From NCBI GenBank assembly GCA_013399875.1, contig VXAZ01018984.1, positions 5,185,503-5,249,502 of the forward strand: a stretch of DNA of 64,000 nt, written 5' to 3'. The notes beneath the pieces are model-generated. The model had not been told where the DNA came from. It saw only the letters and a program-made list of their open reading frames with translations, and did not search any database. This document shows, piece after piece, positions 52,346 to 64,000 of this stretch. The DNA is from Gymnorhina tibicen. Its lineage: Eukaryota > Chordata > Aves > Passeriformes > Artamidae. The position numbers and the translations under genes are program-made. Positions within the stretch are counted from its first letter, which is position 1, and each line of letters opens with the position of its first letter.

Positions 52346-54117
52346 AATTAATAATTCACATTTTTCCATTTCATCTCTTACAATGGCTTGCAGGACCACA
52401 CAGATGCACACTCACGCACCTGAAAGCTTCCAAAACTTCAGATGTTCAGATCTGCAAAATAATGGTTCTACTAAACAGAACAGGAACTATTGTGCTCTTG
52501 GGATTTTGAAAATGAGTTTATTATATTTAGGTGCCCTAATGAAAGCTGAGCTTCCCTGGAAATCTACCTTTAATGTCTGTATAGGAAACACTCTGGCGTC
52601 ATTCCACCTATGTTACTATTTAAAGCAGCAAATCGTGCATTAAAGTGCTATTCTGAATGCAGCTCTAAAAGATGGTTCCACGTTTCTGCAGAAAAACTGA
52701 AGGGGGGCTGGCAGGAATGTATAGTCCATGGAGTAAATGCAGACTTGAGTTTGAATATTTGACTTAAAGGAGAAGAAAAATCAGGAAACAATATATAGAT
52801 GGTGTTGGAGATATTTTTTTATTAGTAAGACGTGGCTCAAAACATTGAAATTGTAAGATAAATGAGTTTCATAGTCTAGCCTCATGTGGGAGAGCAGAAT
52901 GGAGTGGCTAGTGACTCTCTTTGGTATGAAATTACACTGTATCTCTACTGGTGGTCTTTTCCTTATCACAGGCTGAAATTAGTCCTGCTTCGATAAAATC
53001 GCATTTGTATCCTGCTGCTGCTTTGGGTATTTATACTCAGGTTTGGCAGTGCCTGCAACAGGAAAGACTGTTTCAGTCAGTAATCAGTGTGGAGCTGAAG
53101 GTATGGAGGCACCAGCTACTAAAATGTAGCAGGGAAAAGATGGTCCTGTCCCACAGGCACACCTGAGCCAGCTCTGATGCTGACCAGGGCATGAGATGCA
53201 GAGGCACAAGCTGTAAAGCAGGGATAAATTTACCACGTGGATGTTTGTTCAAGGCACAGTTGTACCCCTGGTTTCACTCGGACTTTTCCCATTGGCACCG
53301 CTGGGACACAGCCAGGCATGTGCTTAAAGGTTTGATGGATGTCAGCTTGTGTGTTAGCATCTTATATATGGTATATGCAACTAGCAGAAGCCTAATTTGG
53401 GGGGTCCTTTATGTGCTGAGTCTGGGGTTTTGGAGAAGGAACAAATAGGCCTTTGTCCATTTAAAGACTTACTCAGAAGAGTGAGCATGTGCCATGTACA
53501 TTTCCAATGAAGTCAATAATTAAATATGTTCCAGATGCCTCTGGTGGGGGAGGATATTAGTAATTACCATAAAGTGACAAATCTACATTCTGTGGCTGGT
53601 ACTTTGAAAACAAGAAGTCAGTGTTTCAAATAGAATCCATTAAAAATACGACCTGATTTAATTGTCATATTTAAGTTAAAATGATGTCTTAAGTTTTGGA
53701 CCTTTTTTCCTGATTTTTTTTTTTTTTTGAACAGTCTTAGTAGAGGTATAGTAGTTGTCTTTCAGCACATTCCTTTGATGAGAGCCCACTGAAACACTTG
53801 GGAGTTTTCTTGTTGAGTTGGAGGGAATTTGGATGCACAGAGTGAAACTGGACAGTATTTAAATCAGTGCAGCCTTGCTTATTAAACAGCATGAGTCTGA
53901 GCCTTCACATTTGGGAGAAATTTGTGGTGCATTGATGATAATATGGAGAGATTTCCAGTGAAAAGGAAAAGCATTTCTTTCTCAAAGAGGACTGGTCCGT
54001 TCTGCTATCTCATCTCAGCAATGAAATGAAATGGCTAACAAAGTCTCAAACCGGTTCTAGAGTACACAAAAACAATCATTCATACTTTGCCTTGGTAGAA
54101 GGAAGGTCACAGAGCTG

Positions 54118-55672
54118 GGGTGTGGGTATGCAGGGAGAAGACAGGAAAGCCCAAATCTCAATTAGAGTTGAAACTGGACAGTGTTGTGGCAGATAACACA
54201 AAGAACTTTTTTAAAGGTACTTTAATAGCAAGAGGAGATCTAAAGAAAACACTAGGAGTGATACTTGTTGAAGGTGATCACCCCACTAATGGAGATGAAG
54301 AAAAAGTGGAGGCATTCAATATTAATTTTTTTTTCTTAAGTCTTTAATAATCCTGATAGACCTTGAGATGCCTCATCCTTTCTGCTGGAGGACCATAAAT
54401 GTGCGGGAGCAGTGACCTTCCTTTTGTGAAATTTTAAGGGAGCAGCTGCATCAGCCAAATGTTGACAAGTCCACGGTCCTTAGTGGGATTCATCCCAGAG
54501 TACTGATGGAAGTAGCAGATGGTATGGCAAGGCCCCTCTTGATCATTTACCAAATATCTTGGGAGTCTGGGGAGTCCCTGCTGACTTGAAGGTAGCCAGT
54601 GTTATTCCAATTCACAAGAACTGTTAGTCTAACCTCAGTTCCTGGAAAATTATGAAGAAGATCGTAGTGGGGTACCATTGACAGGTTTGTAAAGAATAGT
54701 CCAATTGTCAGGCACAGTCAGCCTGGGTTCACAAAGGCAAATCCCTGTTTAAATAATTTAGTGTATCCTTCTATGACGAGGTCATTTGCCTAGTGGATCA
54801 AAGATCTGGATACAGGATGTGAATGCACTATTAGCAAGTTGGCTGATGATCCCAAACTAGGAGTTGCTGTTAACTTTCTTGAGGGATGAGAGGCATTGCA
54901 GAGGGAGCACAGATACACTGGAGCACCAGGCAATGTTTAATGGGACAAAATTTAACAAGAACAATTGGTGGACTCTTTACCTGGTGTGGGGGCGTGGCAG
55001 CCCTGCAGAAGGGGATCACAGGGGTTGACAGCAGCTCAGTGTGAGTCAGCAGAGAGTGCCCTGGCAGCCCAGAGGACAAACCCCATCCTGGGGTGCATCA
55101 AACACAGCATAACCAGCCAAACAGAAAAGGTGATTATCCTGCTGTACTATGCCTTGGTGCAAGGACTCCACCTTGAGTCCTGTGTGCAGTTCTGGACCCC
55201 ACCATTTAAAAAGGGTGTTAAGGTGTTCTAATGCATACAAAAGAGAGCAACAAAGGCAGTGAAAAGGATGGAAGACGCGTCCTGTGAGGGGCAGCTGAGA
55301 ACTTTGGATTTGTCAAGTTTGGAGAAGAAGAGTGCAAGGGACAGCCTTATTGCTCTCTACAGATTCCTGAGAGGAGGATGTGTTAGAGGGAGATGCTGAG
55401 CTCTGCTCCTTGGGATCCAGTGACAGGACACACTGAAATGGTTCAAACTGTGCCTGAGGAAGCTTAGTTTTGACATTAGTCTTGACATGAGGATGCATTT
55501 CTTTACTGAGATGGTCCAGCACTGGAGGAGGCTTCCTGGAGAGGTGTTTGATACCCCAAGCCTGCCAATTTTAAAGCAGCATTTGGGCAATGCCCTTAAT
55601 ACTATGCTTTGGGTTTTGGTCAGCCCTGAACTGGTCAAACGGTTGGACTAGATGGTCATTCCAACTGAAAAT
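54118..55672 (+). pseudogene. Decayed CR1 LINE ORF2 (reverse transcriptase) with internal deletions
   Basis: Broken pieces of the CR1 ORF2 protein appear in order on the plus strand. CREKTGKPKSQLEL (from about 54129) is the linker before the RT. GIHPRVLMEVADGMARPL (from 54485, another frame) is the RT fingers, followed by QPGFTKANPCLNNL-like sequence near 54720. CTISKLADDPKLG (near 54818) is the catalytic region, with both Asp of the ADD motif kept. RTNPILGCIKHSITS (near 55075) and CVQFWTPPFKKG are the thumb and C-terminal part. HFFTEMVQHWRRLPGEV and PSLPILKQHLGNAL (to about 55595) form the C-terminus. The 3' end TTGGACTAGATGGTC is typical of avian CR1 untranslated ends. At least one frameshift, several stops and a missing stretch before ADD show it is long dead. 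The left boundary is uncertain and may lie somewhat upstream. Confidence 0.9.
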
Positions 55673-57094
55673 AAACCATTTTTGCCACAGGAAGATGCTG
55701 ATGCTTCCCAGTGGAATGATAAATGGGGTTTCCAGAGCCCCATGTGTGTGCCCAGAGACAGTTGGCCATTGTTGGTGTAACGTGTGGTAAGAAATCTCAA
55801 ACAAATTGCTTTGCAGCACTTCTTCATCTGAACATCTATGCTCATGTTGAAATGGGTTTTTGCAGTCAAACACAGCCCAAATCTTATCAATTATGAATGG
55901 CTGCAACAGATGGTATATATTATTGTTTTTAAGAATAAATGATACGTTTCAAACAAGAAACACATGTTGCTCAGCAGCTTTAGCTGCCACTTCTGAGATG
56001 GGAACCAAATCCCTGACCTTGTCTTCCCCTCCACTTGTTGGATAACATCCTATTTTAATAACCAAAAAATGAAGACCATGAAATATTGCACGATGGAAAA
56101 CTGTGTGCAAACATCAATTCCGGTGTAAGAGGATCCTGCTCTTTCTCAGCTTGCTGGGAGCTGCACCTGTCTGGGCAAGGGTGAAATTTGTGTTTGCAGC
56201 ACAACTATCGATCAGCCTTTCCCAAGAGTCCTTGGGACAGGGAATTTCTGCAAAACTTCTTACTTGAAGTTTCAAGAAGTTTGTGCAATGTTGCCGCAAG
56301 GAACTGGCTGTAACCTGAGATTGAGGTATATCATGATGGTATTGATGAGTGCTTTGTCAGATACCTGGCTTTGCAGAAAATACTGTGTATTCCTTCAGTT
56401 TTCCTTTCAATCCCCATTTGTTGCATTGCTTTTTTTAAAAACAAATAATTGCTGTAAATACAGCAGGTGAAAGGTTTTTGGGGCTAAAAGCCTGGGTCTT
56501 GAAGAGCAATCCAGATGAAGTGTAGCAGTCCTCAGAAACTGGACTAAAAGTCTTGGAGACTATTTTCCCTTAAGCCTGTGCCTATTTTTGCTATAGATAT
56601 AAAATTCTATGTACATGCTTTATCTGGAATCAAATAAACTGTGTAAGCATCTGCAGGGTTGGTGCCTAATTTGATGGAGAAAAGTCCATTTAAAAATCTT
56701 CATTGCTCTTACAAAATTTGCTACAAAAACGTTTGCTGTTTATGATGCAGAATACATCTAGACGCATTGCCAGAACAAATGAGCCAAAGGTATTTTGTGA
56801 TAGTAGCCATTCAAAAATAGAATCACAATAATTTGTTTATTTTCTGATTTATAAAATTGCTACAGCATCTTGGCTGAAACTGCGGGTAGAAAGCGTGTAT
56901 GTTCTTCCTCTGGTGTTTTAAAGTTCTCACTTTACATTCATAACAGAGCAAAATACTCATTTCTGTGTCTTTAAAAGCAATCATATTAGTTATTCCTCTG
57001 CTGAATTTAGTGCTTATTCAAATGCGCTCTCTGCTCTCCTTGAAAAGGAATTTTGGCTCAATTTCTTTAGTGCAAAGCCCTTCCTTAGTGCCTT

Positions 57095-57111
57095 GATAAC
57101 ACAGTGTTATC
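57095..57111. promoter_or_regulatory. Perfect 17-bp palindrome of two opposed GATA sites
   Basis: GATAACAC-A-GTGTTATC: each half carries GATAA on one strand, and the halves are exact reverse complements around a single A. Palindromic GATA sites can bind both zinc fingers of a GATA factor. Function is inferred from motif only. Confidence 0.55.
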
Positions 57112-58909
57112 TTATTCTGTAATACTTCACCATACAAAGCAATCTCAAACTCAAGGAAGCATGCCAAGAGACACTGGGCAAAAAGCCCTTATGTAAAGTT
57201 TGAACTTCTTTCCCTTAACAGTGCAGCATTTGCACAACCCTCTCTTCAGGCAAAGAAAAGAAATAAATCAAAACAAAGCTCTAAAGTTAACCAAGAAGTT
57301 TTTAAAGCAGTACTCTTGATATTTATTTTAATGGGAAGAAATCAATTTTATGTCGCTTTTATCAGACTAAACTAGAGGAATTCTGCAGTGCTCTTTGCTG
57401 ACAGTGGGACAAAGTCCTTGTGTTGTGCCCAGATCTGTATGTAAAAAGTTTCCAATGTAAAAGCCTATTTTTTTTTTTTTGAGGTGGAATTTGATGCTTT
57501 ACAGGTCCTGTGTGGGAGTGTGGTGACAGTTAGGCAAGGCCTAGGGGAGTTTTTGCTCTGGAGCTCAGGATAAGAAAAGGCAGACTTAGGTACTGATGGC
57601 CACCTTGGCAAGAGTTGCACCTCCTGCTACCCAAATCACACTGCTTGAAGACACAAAAGAGGTGCACCCTTCTCTTCTTCACTCCAGCTTGTGGTCATCC
57701 ATCCTGTGATCCTTCTGGCCCAGCGCTGAGTTACTGCATTTAATGTGATGTTGGCTCTCTTTGCCATGCAGTTTGTGGGCTGCATAAATCTGAGCAGGAT
57801 GACAGCCTCATTGAAACTCAGGATGTGTGGGAAGGAGCCCCAGCTACTCAAGGTTTGCAGTCTTTCTCATGATACCACAGTCCATGGAAATTGGGTGTAT
57901 GGATACCATTAAGTAGTGTCAAGATGAGAGCTATCTCCAGAGAGATTATTTATCACTTTCCTTTCCCTCTGCCTGAATTCAGGGAGGTTTTATTGAAAAT
58001 TCACCTCTCATCTCCCCTTTTATTCTTTCCACTTCATTTCTCGCATTCCCGCTTACTCTATCATAAATATACCTGCACAGCTGTGACTGTGGCTTTACAA
58101 GCTTCAGCCTCTTAAACCCAAATGCTGTTCTTTGCAGGCAACCTCACCTTTCAGGAGCAGAGGCTCTCCTGGAATATGCAGGAGGATATTGGCTTGTGGA
58201 GCGTTGGATTTACTGTTAATCAGTCAACTTGAACTTCTTTTTTTTTATTTTTTTATTTTATACTTTTTTCTCATCACTCCAGTTGAGAGTCCCAAAATGC
58301 GATCCCTCTCAGGAATGCAGAATTAGCCTAACTTAGGGCTTTTGTGGTACCAATGGTGTGTTTGTCTTTGGTCAATCAATAGGGTCAAGAGGTGAGAGTT
58401 TGTCTGGTTTATATCAGTGTTTGCTTGAAGTCAAATAGGTAGCCAATTAAATTTTCCAACACTGAATGAGAAGAGAGTGGTGTAGTGTCAGCTCTTCTAC
58501 AAATGCATATTAAATTACATGATGCAAAAGTGGCCAAAGATGATTCACAGCAGTAATTTGACCCAGTTATGTGTTTATTGCATTTAAAAGACAACTGCGG
58601 GCTTGATTTCATTGCCAGCTGTGTGGTAGTTAATGATCAGTAAGAAAGCACCAAACTGAGAACAACTTCTGTTTCTAAATACAGCCCGCCGCGCTGAATT
58701 TCCGACATTCCCAGAATGAACTGTGTGTGTGTAATGGATCTAAAAATACGGAGAAATTTGCTTTTATTGGAGACCAACAGTATATATTCACTGCAAAACT
58801 GTTCTTAACTAACAAAGAAAAATCGTATGCAGAAATGATGGACTTGCTTCTAAATGCACATAATTGCTCTGACCTACAGCTATATGACTCCTGATTAACG
58901 CTGGCCATG

Positions 58910-58931
58910 AATGATTGTCCTAACAATCATT
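58910..58931. repeat. Inverted repeat AATGATTGT / ACAATCATT
   Basis: Nine-base perfect arms (58910-58918 and 58923-58931) around the loop CCTA. Each arm contains TGATTG, the core bound by PBX-HOX complexes, so the element may matter as paired protein sites rather than as a hairpin. Confidence 0.88.
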
Positions 58932-60238
58932 TTGAAACCTATGTAATTAGCAGTAGAAGACAAAATTGTTGCTTCCTCTTCAGACTGACATTTTTACTGC
59001 AACCATTACTTTTGAAAACATCAGGCAAGCTCTTTGCCTGAGTGGTCTGTCCAGTATCATTGTTGTAAAAATTCATTTCCAGAAACAATTGCACATATGA
59101 TAAACATCGGTTAGAAAATTCAGTTTACTGCGTAAAGAATTTGGGGACAGAGTTTTTCTTAAAACAAAATCAGTCAATTAGAGCCTTCTTTTCACAGCCT
59201 GCAGGTTTTCTTTCAAGCAAAATAGCAGTGATTGCTTTTGGTCTATAAAAGTGTAGGCGTTAAAGCTCCGAAGACAATGTGCTACAGTAATGTTGAATTG
59301 AAGGTGCCTAAGAGAAAATGAATGTTACAGGGTTTCTTTCCTTTGATTTTAGGTTTTATTATGTATGTGCCTTGTTAGTTCCATTTAAAGAAATGAAAAA
59401 TGCAAATATCTCTTGCTCTAAAACACATTTTATTTGAAAAACATATAAATTCTTTCATGCATTAATTAAAATGTAGCAGCAGCCTGATGTCTCTCTTCAC
59501 CCAGTGCTGCAGTGGAGACGGTTCTGTGGTGATATGTGGCAGCTCTAAAAAAGCATGGCAAACAAGGTGATGCTCTGGACATCCTGCAGAGAAACCTCTG
59601 GCTTCACTCATTTGTCTTTCTGGTTGAGAAAGAATCCATTGTGTGGGCCCGAATTTTGGACCAGTGGATGCTCCCACTGGGCCATTTGGGCAGGTTTCTG
59701 AAGTGGGGATGGAGCAGAAAACAGAATTTTAGCACTGCTTGTAGCCATACTTTTAGCTTAAATCCAAACAAAATGTGGTTTAGTTTGTCAGGGAGTTGCC
59801 CGATCAGATTGGTTAGAGACAAAGTTTTCTTAGCAGCCCAGTACCTGATGGCAGAGCTTTTCCAACATCACGGTCTGCCAGACTCCAAACCTAACCGACC
59901 TGGACTTGAAAATTGATACCAAGGAATTGCTGGAAATACATATACTCTGTTGTGCGTTCCTGCAGTACGCAGTTGGTCTAAAAGCTGGGAATGTTTTGGG
60001 CTAGGCACGCAGAAGGAGTTCAGTGTTTTTAAAAACCCGGTCATGTCTCTGTAAGGCTTAGTCTGCAAGAGTTGATTAATGCAGCCATGTTTGATGCTTA
60101 TCCTGCTAGAGGTGCTTTGCAGTGGACATTGCCTACTGCCTGCACTATTCCTGGCTGCTCAGGCAACTGCATAATTGCAAAGAGATGAGTGAGGAAAGTA
60201 GCAAGCTTGGCATGTAAGCCTTGCAAGGGAACTAATTT

Positions 60239-60257
60239 AAAAAAAAAAAAAAAAAAT
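60239..60257. repeat. A19 homopolymer
   Basis: Nineteen A residues, the longest of only three A tracts of 12 or more that I count on the plus strand. No source-gene homology sits upstream, so I do not read it as the tail of a processed pseudogene. Confidence 0.95.
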
Positions 60258-63200
60258 TAAAAGATCTTCAGTTTAGGGTTCAGTTGTAATTGTTTAGAAT
60301 TTTTGAACACGCTTTCTCTTTTTATCCAGAAGAGCTAATCCTTGATACTAATCCTCCCTGCAAAAAAGGGAGCTCATTGATATTGATGAGGATGTCATGA
60401 CTTGCCATATAGCATTTTAAGGAAAGGCAGGCTCTCCATGATTCTGCAGGTCATATGGACCAGCTGCATTAGATGTTTCATCCTTCGGCTGGGAGGGTTG
60501 CAGTATAAGGTGTAGGGAGGGCAAGACCTGCAGGGTTGTTCATCAGTCTTGTCTTCCTCTTGCTGATGAGCTGACTCCCTTGTGTTGGATTTTGGAAGGA
60601 AACAGAGTCTTGGCTTTACAGTGTGATGTTGGTGCTCCAGACTGCATTTGTATTCCCCAGGTATGAGATCTCACTCTACATTCCTCTGTCTGCTGGATAT
60701 TACTTTTAGAAAAGCTAATAAATATACTCCACATTCTTCCTGTTCAGATTAGTTTGGTCATAATATATCTCTTTACTTTTCTCTTCCCCTGCTGTCTTTA
60801 AAATGCCCAGTACAGGACTTTACCTGACACAAACTAATTTTTGTTTTACGTCTTTCCCATCTCCAATTCTAATCTTGGACCAGTTGAAAACTCTTTGCTC
60901 CTTCTTTGTTTGCCCTAAAACCACAGGGCAATATCCTATGATGGTGCTATACATAATTTTAATTTTGGCTTATAGTTCCTGAGCGTGTGTGGTGCTAGGA
61001 GATACTTTTTACTCTTAAAAAAGCTTCATTTGTACATGTGTTTACTTAAATTCACATGTGGAAAAAGAAAAGCCTTGCTTTTAAAGAGTTTTCAAGCACT
61101 TTAATTTTATTTTTTATATATATAAGTACGATTTTTCTCTTTCTGTTTTCCTTTGAAATGTGCACTGAAAACTGCTGAATGGCGATACTCACATTTTCTG
61201 TGTGGATACTGTTCTGTACAAGAAACCTCATGTGTAACAGTGTTGAAAATCTAATCAGGAATGCTTCATGGAGCTGCAAAACCATTGCTGGATAAAACAT
61301 TTTAACAGGGAGGCAAAGCTGTAATTTCCAGAGAAGGTCATGATTGCAAACGCTGTGTTGACTGGGTGTGACCTGGATGAATCCTGGTGGTCCAGGAGGA
61401 AGCCCAGTTGTGCCCGAACCTGATGGCCTCTCTTTTCCATCCCAGTTTTCCTTTTGTGAAACATAGCTGTTATGTGGCTAAAGGTTGGAAAACAAAGCAG
61501 AAATTGTGATTACAGTCAACAAGCTCAGCATTCTCCATGCTCGGGTCCCAGGCGTGATGATATTGTGTGCAGCAGTGCCATTTTCCGCTACTGACTTTGT
61601 GAGCAGGAGCTTTCCCTGACCTGCTCTATAAAGCCCATGTTGCACACAAAGCCCAGAGTCCCCTTTAGATTTATTAACAAAGAAAGCAACAAAAACTGGC
61701 GTGCTGAGCCACTCCTGGGGCTCCTCCCCAAGGACTGCACTGCTAAGAGCTGGAGTCCTCTCTGCACACCAAGCACAAACAGGGGAGGCAAGATGTGCTT
61801 TGCAGAGCTGCTTAACCCTTTCCTGGAAGGAAGTGCCTCTCACTGTCTTTAACTTACAGGGGGGGGCAGTGAGGAGGATGGGGAGGCAGTTTGGTGTTTA
61901 TTTTTATCTCAGTCCCCACAGCATGCTTATATTACGTGACTTTTGTATAATCTAATGGGGAGATTCCTGCTGTTATAAGTAGGAAAATTCAGAGTCGAAG
62001 GTCTTGTGACTCTGAAGCCATTGTGTGCACGTCACACGCCTCACTGCATTAGGCTGCCCTTGCAGTCGTGGTCAGGGAGAGCTGAGAACACAACAAAGGG
62101 CCTAACTGGCTGTGCCCCATGGGTGCCTGTCCATCTCGGCATTTATTTTCTCTTAAGCACCCAAACATCTCATTTTGCTCTTGCCTGCTGTGAATGCCAC
62201 CCCAGCGTGGTCTCTCAGTGATCCTGAACCCCAGCTCTTGCTGTTGTGTTTTCCACTTTCTTGTGGTTCTGGTCTGTGTGTTTTTAAAGGTGGCATCTTT
62301 GAGATCCCTGGCCTCTGCTGGCATTGCTAGGAAAGGAAACAGCAAGGCCTTTATTCAGAGCCACTGCAAACTGGTGCAGCTCTGGTGGTGGATATGAGGC
62401 ACGTTTCCTTTCCCAGTATGGTATCTGCCAATCTAGTGTAGTTCTACAGCAAGTGTATACATGCAAAGCTGCTTTCAGGTTTTTTTTTACCTTTCAACTT
62501 AAGAGTCTTCTGCTGTACAGACATCAGGAATGGGGAGGAAAGATGATCACTGAGAACACCAAATGCCCTGGTGCTCTGTTGTTATAGACAGGACGGATGG
62601 TGACGGCCGTGGACCATTTGTAGAGGGGCTGTGACTCCAACTCCCTGCTGTTTCTCTGTGTTTGGTGCCCATTAAGCAGCATCCCTGTTCCCATGCCCAG
62701 CTGCCTCAGACCTCATTGACAATGGTTCACTAGTGGTAACAATGCTGGTGGAGATGAAGCTGTCACCTCCTTGGCCATCCCTGCTCATGGGATGGGCACG
62801 ACCCGCAGGTTCACCCAAAGACAGCTGCCCTGACCACAGGGTGCTGGGGTGAGCTGCTTCTGAGCCTTTGCCCTCAGCCTGGGGGGTTGAAGTGTGACCA
62901 GAAGGCAGTGGGCACTTAGGCCATGGTCTGTGCTCTAGGCATTCCTCTTGGGACCCGACTTGTGTAAAAGAGGAGCAGCTGTGCTGTGCACCAGCTTTAA
63001 AAATATGGCTTTCCAAAGTGCAGCCTATTCTGGGAGTTTAACCTTGTAAAGACTGAGGCCAAGCACAGCTCTCAAAGGAAGAGAAACTGCTTTTGATGGT
63101 GCTTCCTCTGAGGCAGACAGAGGAGCATTTCTTACAGACTTTTCTCCCTGCTGCTGCTTGATGAATTCAGCTGTAGAGTCAGATCCGTGGGGAGACTGTC

Positions 63201-64000
63201 ACCAGGAAGGGCTCGGCCAGTTTGCAAGGCAACACCTGAAAACAATGCTGTAAAGTAACAAACCTTCTCAGTTCCTTAGAGCAGATCTCACTGTGACCAG
63301 CCATTCTCCAGCACTCTGCTGATGGCAGACGGGCACCCAGACAGGTAGCACAACTGAGAAGATACCTCAGAGTTCATTGAAAAGACATCGACGTCTTCAA
63401 AGCCTGCATCCTCTCTCCTGAGCAAATGGGTTCCACAGGAGTTCACAACACTGAACCTGTGGGACTAGAGGAAAAGAAACATTCTCTCCTATGCCTGTTT
63501 ACTGTCTGTCTAAAGGGAGGCCACCATGCTATATTCTGCCAACCATCCTTAAGAAGACCTGGGCAAGGTGACCTTGCCAGGCTGCACACAGCGCACTGGA
63601 AGGATGCTGACAGCTGCATTTGCAGTGATCATCCCTTGAGGAAAGCATCCGTGCTCGCTCCTTATACTTGCAGGTTTTCATAGTTGATTTTGGACTATGG
63701 TTAAAGCGCAGGAAGCCAGTTTTGGCACCATTTCCCAGCTCTGCCACTGCTTCCTTGGACAAAGCAGGTAATATTTTCCTGCCACTGTTCCAAAATGGAA
63801 ATATTAATCAATCTTTAATTACCCTGGACTACGTTGTTTGTTTAGCTTGCAAGCTACTGGGAGAAGAGTCTTTTCTTACTTAGTAGTGGACTGCTACCTA
63901 TTTCTGCTCTGGCCCTGGGATATTGCTATAGGATAAATACCATCAAAAATAATTGGGCATTTCCTCATCTGGTATCTTTGCCATCGTGGCAGTCACACCC

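Larger units (their letters stand above)
42858..54117. other. Intronic sequence, downstream intron, segment 1
   Basis: Starts right after the exon donor. No KVEQK mini-exon, olfactomedin exon, RNA gene or clear transposon was seen. It contains T-runs at 48754-48768, 52151-52163 and 53714-53728, G-rich tracts at 51184-51203 and 51725-51741, and a motif cluster near 52.26 kb. Minus-strand ORFs at 48954-49364 (136 codons) and 49422-49847 (141 codons) show no recognisable family. Confidence 0.72.
55673..64000. other. Intronic sequence, downstream intron, segment 2
   Basis: No exon or RNA gene was recognised up to the window end. It contains a GATA palindrome at 57095-57111, a hairpin at 58910-58931, a T13 run at 57468-57480 and an A19 run at 60239-60257. 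A 126-codon plus-strand ORF at 59536-59916 and a 121-codon minus-strand ORF at 61478-61843 have no domain I recognise. Confidence 0.68.

Noticed and set aside
59536..59916. 126-codon plus-strand ORF
   Set aside because: No domain recognised and minus-strand ORFs overlap it; consistent with chance.
60239..60257. A19 as the tail of a retroposed gene
   Set aside because: No transcript-like sequence or target-site duplication recognised next to it; plain homopolymer is the simpler reading.

Overview
This is vertebrate, almost certainly avian, nuclear DNA. Nearly all of it is intron. The evidence is one short, cleanly spliced coding exon, no long genuine ORFs, sparse interspersed repeats, and the only clear transposons being CR1 LINE fragments of the kind that dominate bird genomes. 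There is no sign of bacterial, viral or organellar gene organisation. The species cannot be read from the sequence.

The one protein-coding feature I can defend is a 110-bp exon at 42742-42851 (+). It encodes the second half of the rhamnose-binding (SUEL/RBL) lectin domain of a latrophilin, an adhesion GPCR. The peptide matches ADGRL3 (LPHN3) better than ADGRL1 or ADGRL2 as I remember them. The exon has a branch-point-like site, a pyrimidine tract, an AG acceptor and a GTATGT donor. It lies between a phase-2 and a phase-1 intron. The window therefore holds at least 42.7 kb of the upstream intron and at least 21.1 kb of the downstream intron. I looked for the neighbouring ADGRL3 exons (the first half of the lectin domain, the KVEQK mini-exon, the olfactomedin exon) and did not see them.

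Layout. 1-4546 is unique intron, then an assembly gap (4547-4820) inside an AT microsatellite. 4821-13388 is unique intron with a CpG-retaining block at about 7795-8480. 13389-13874 is a T-rich tract abutting the 3' end of an antisense CR1. 13875-34074 is unique intron with a second gap in poly-T (18251-18279), a small CpG-rich patch (about 19085-19445) and a paired E-box element near 27.0 kb. 34075-34132 is a poly-C tract with one unresolved base. 34133-42741 is intron leading to the exon. 42852-54117 is downstream intron. 54118-55672 is a decayed, internally deleted sense-strand CR1 ORF2 copy. 55673-64000 is unique intron with two notable palindromes.

No new multi-gene system is visible. 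The items most worth following up are the blocks where CpG is not depleted and transcription-factor-like motifs cluster (candidate intronic enhancers of a neuronal adhesion receptor), several perfect inverted repeats, quadruplex-capable tracts, and a marked excess of poly-T over poly-A tracts on the coding strand of the gene. The longest ORFs are about what chance predicts for 64 kb at this composition and are not called as genes.
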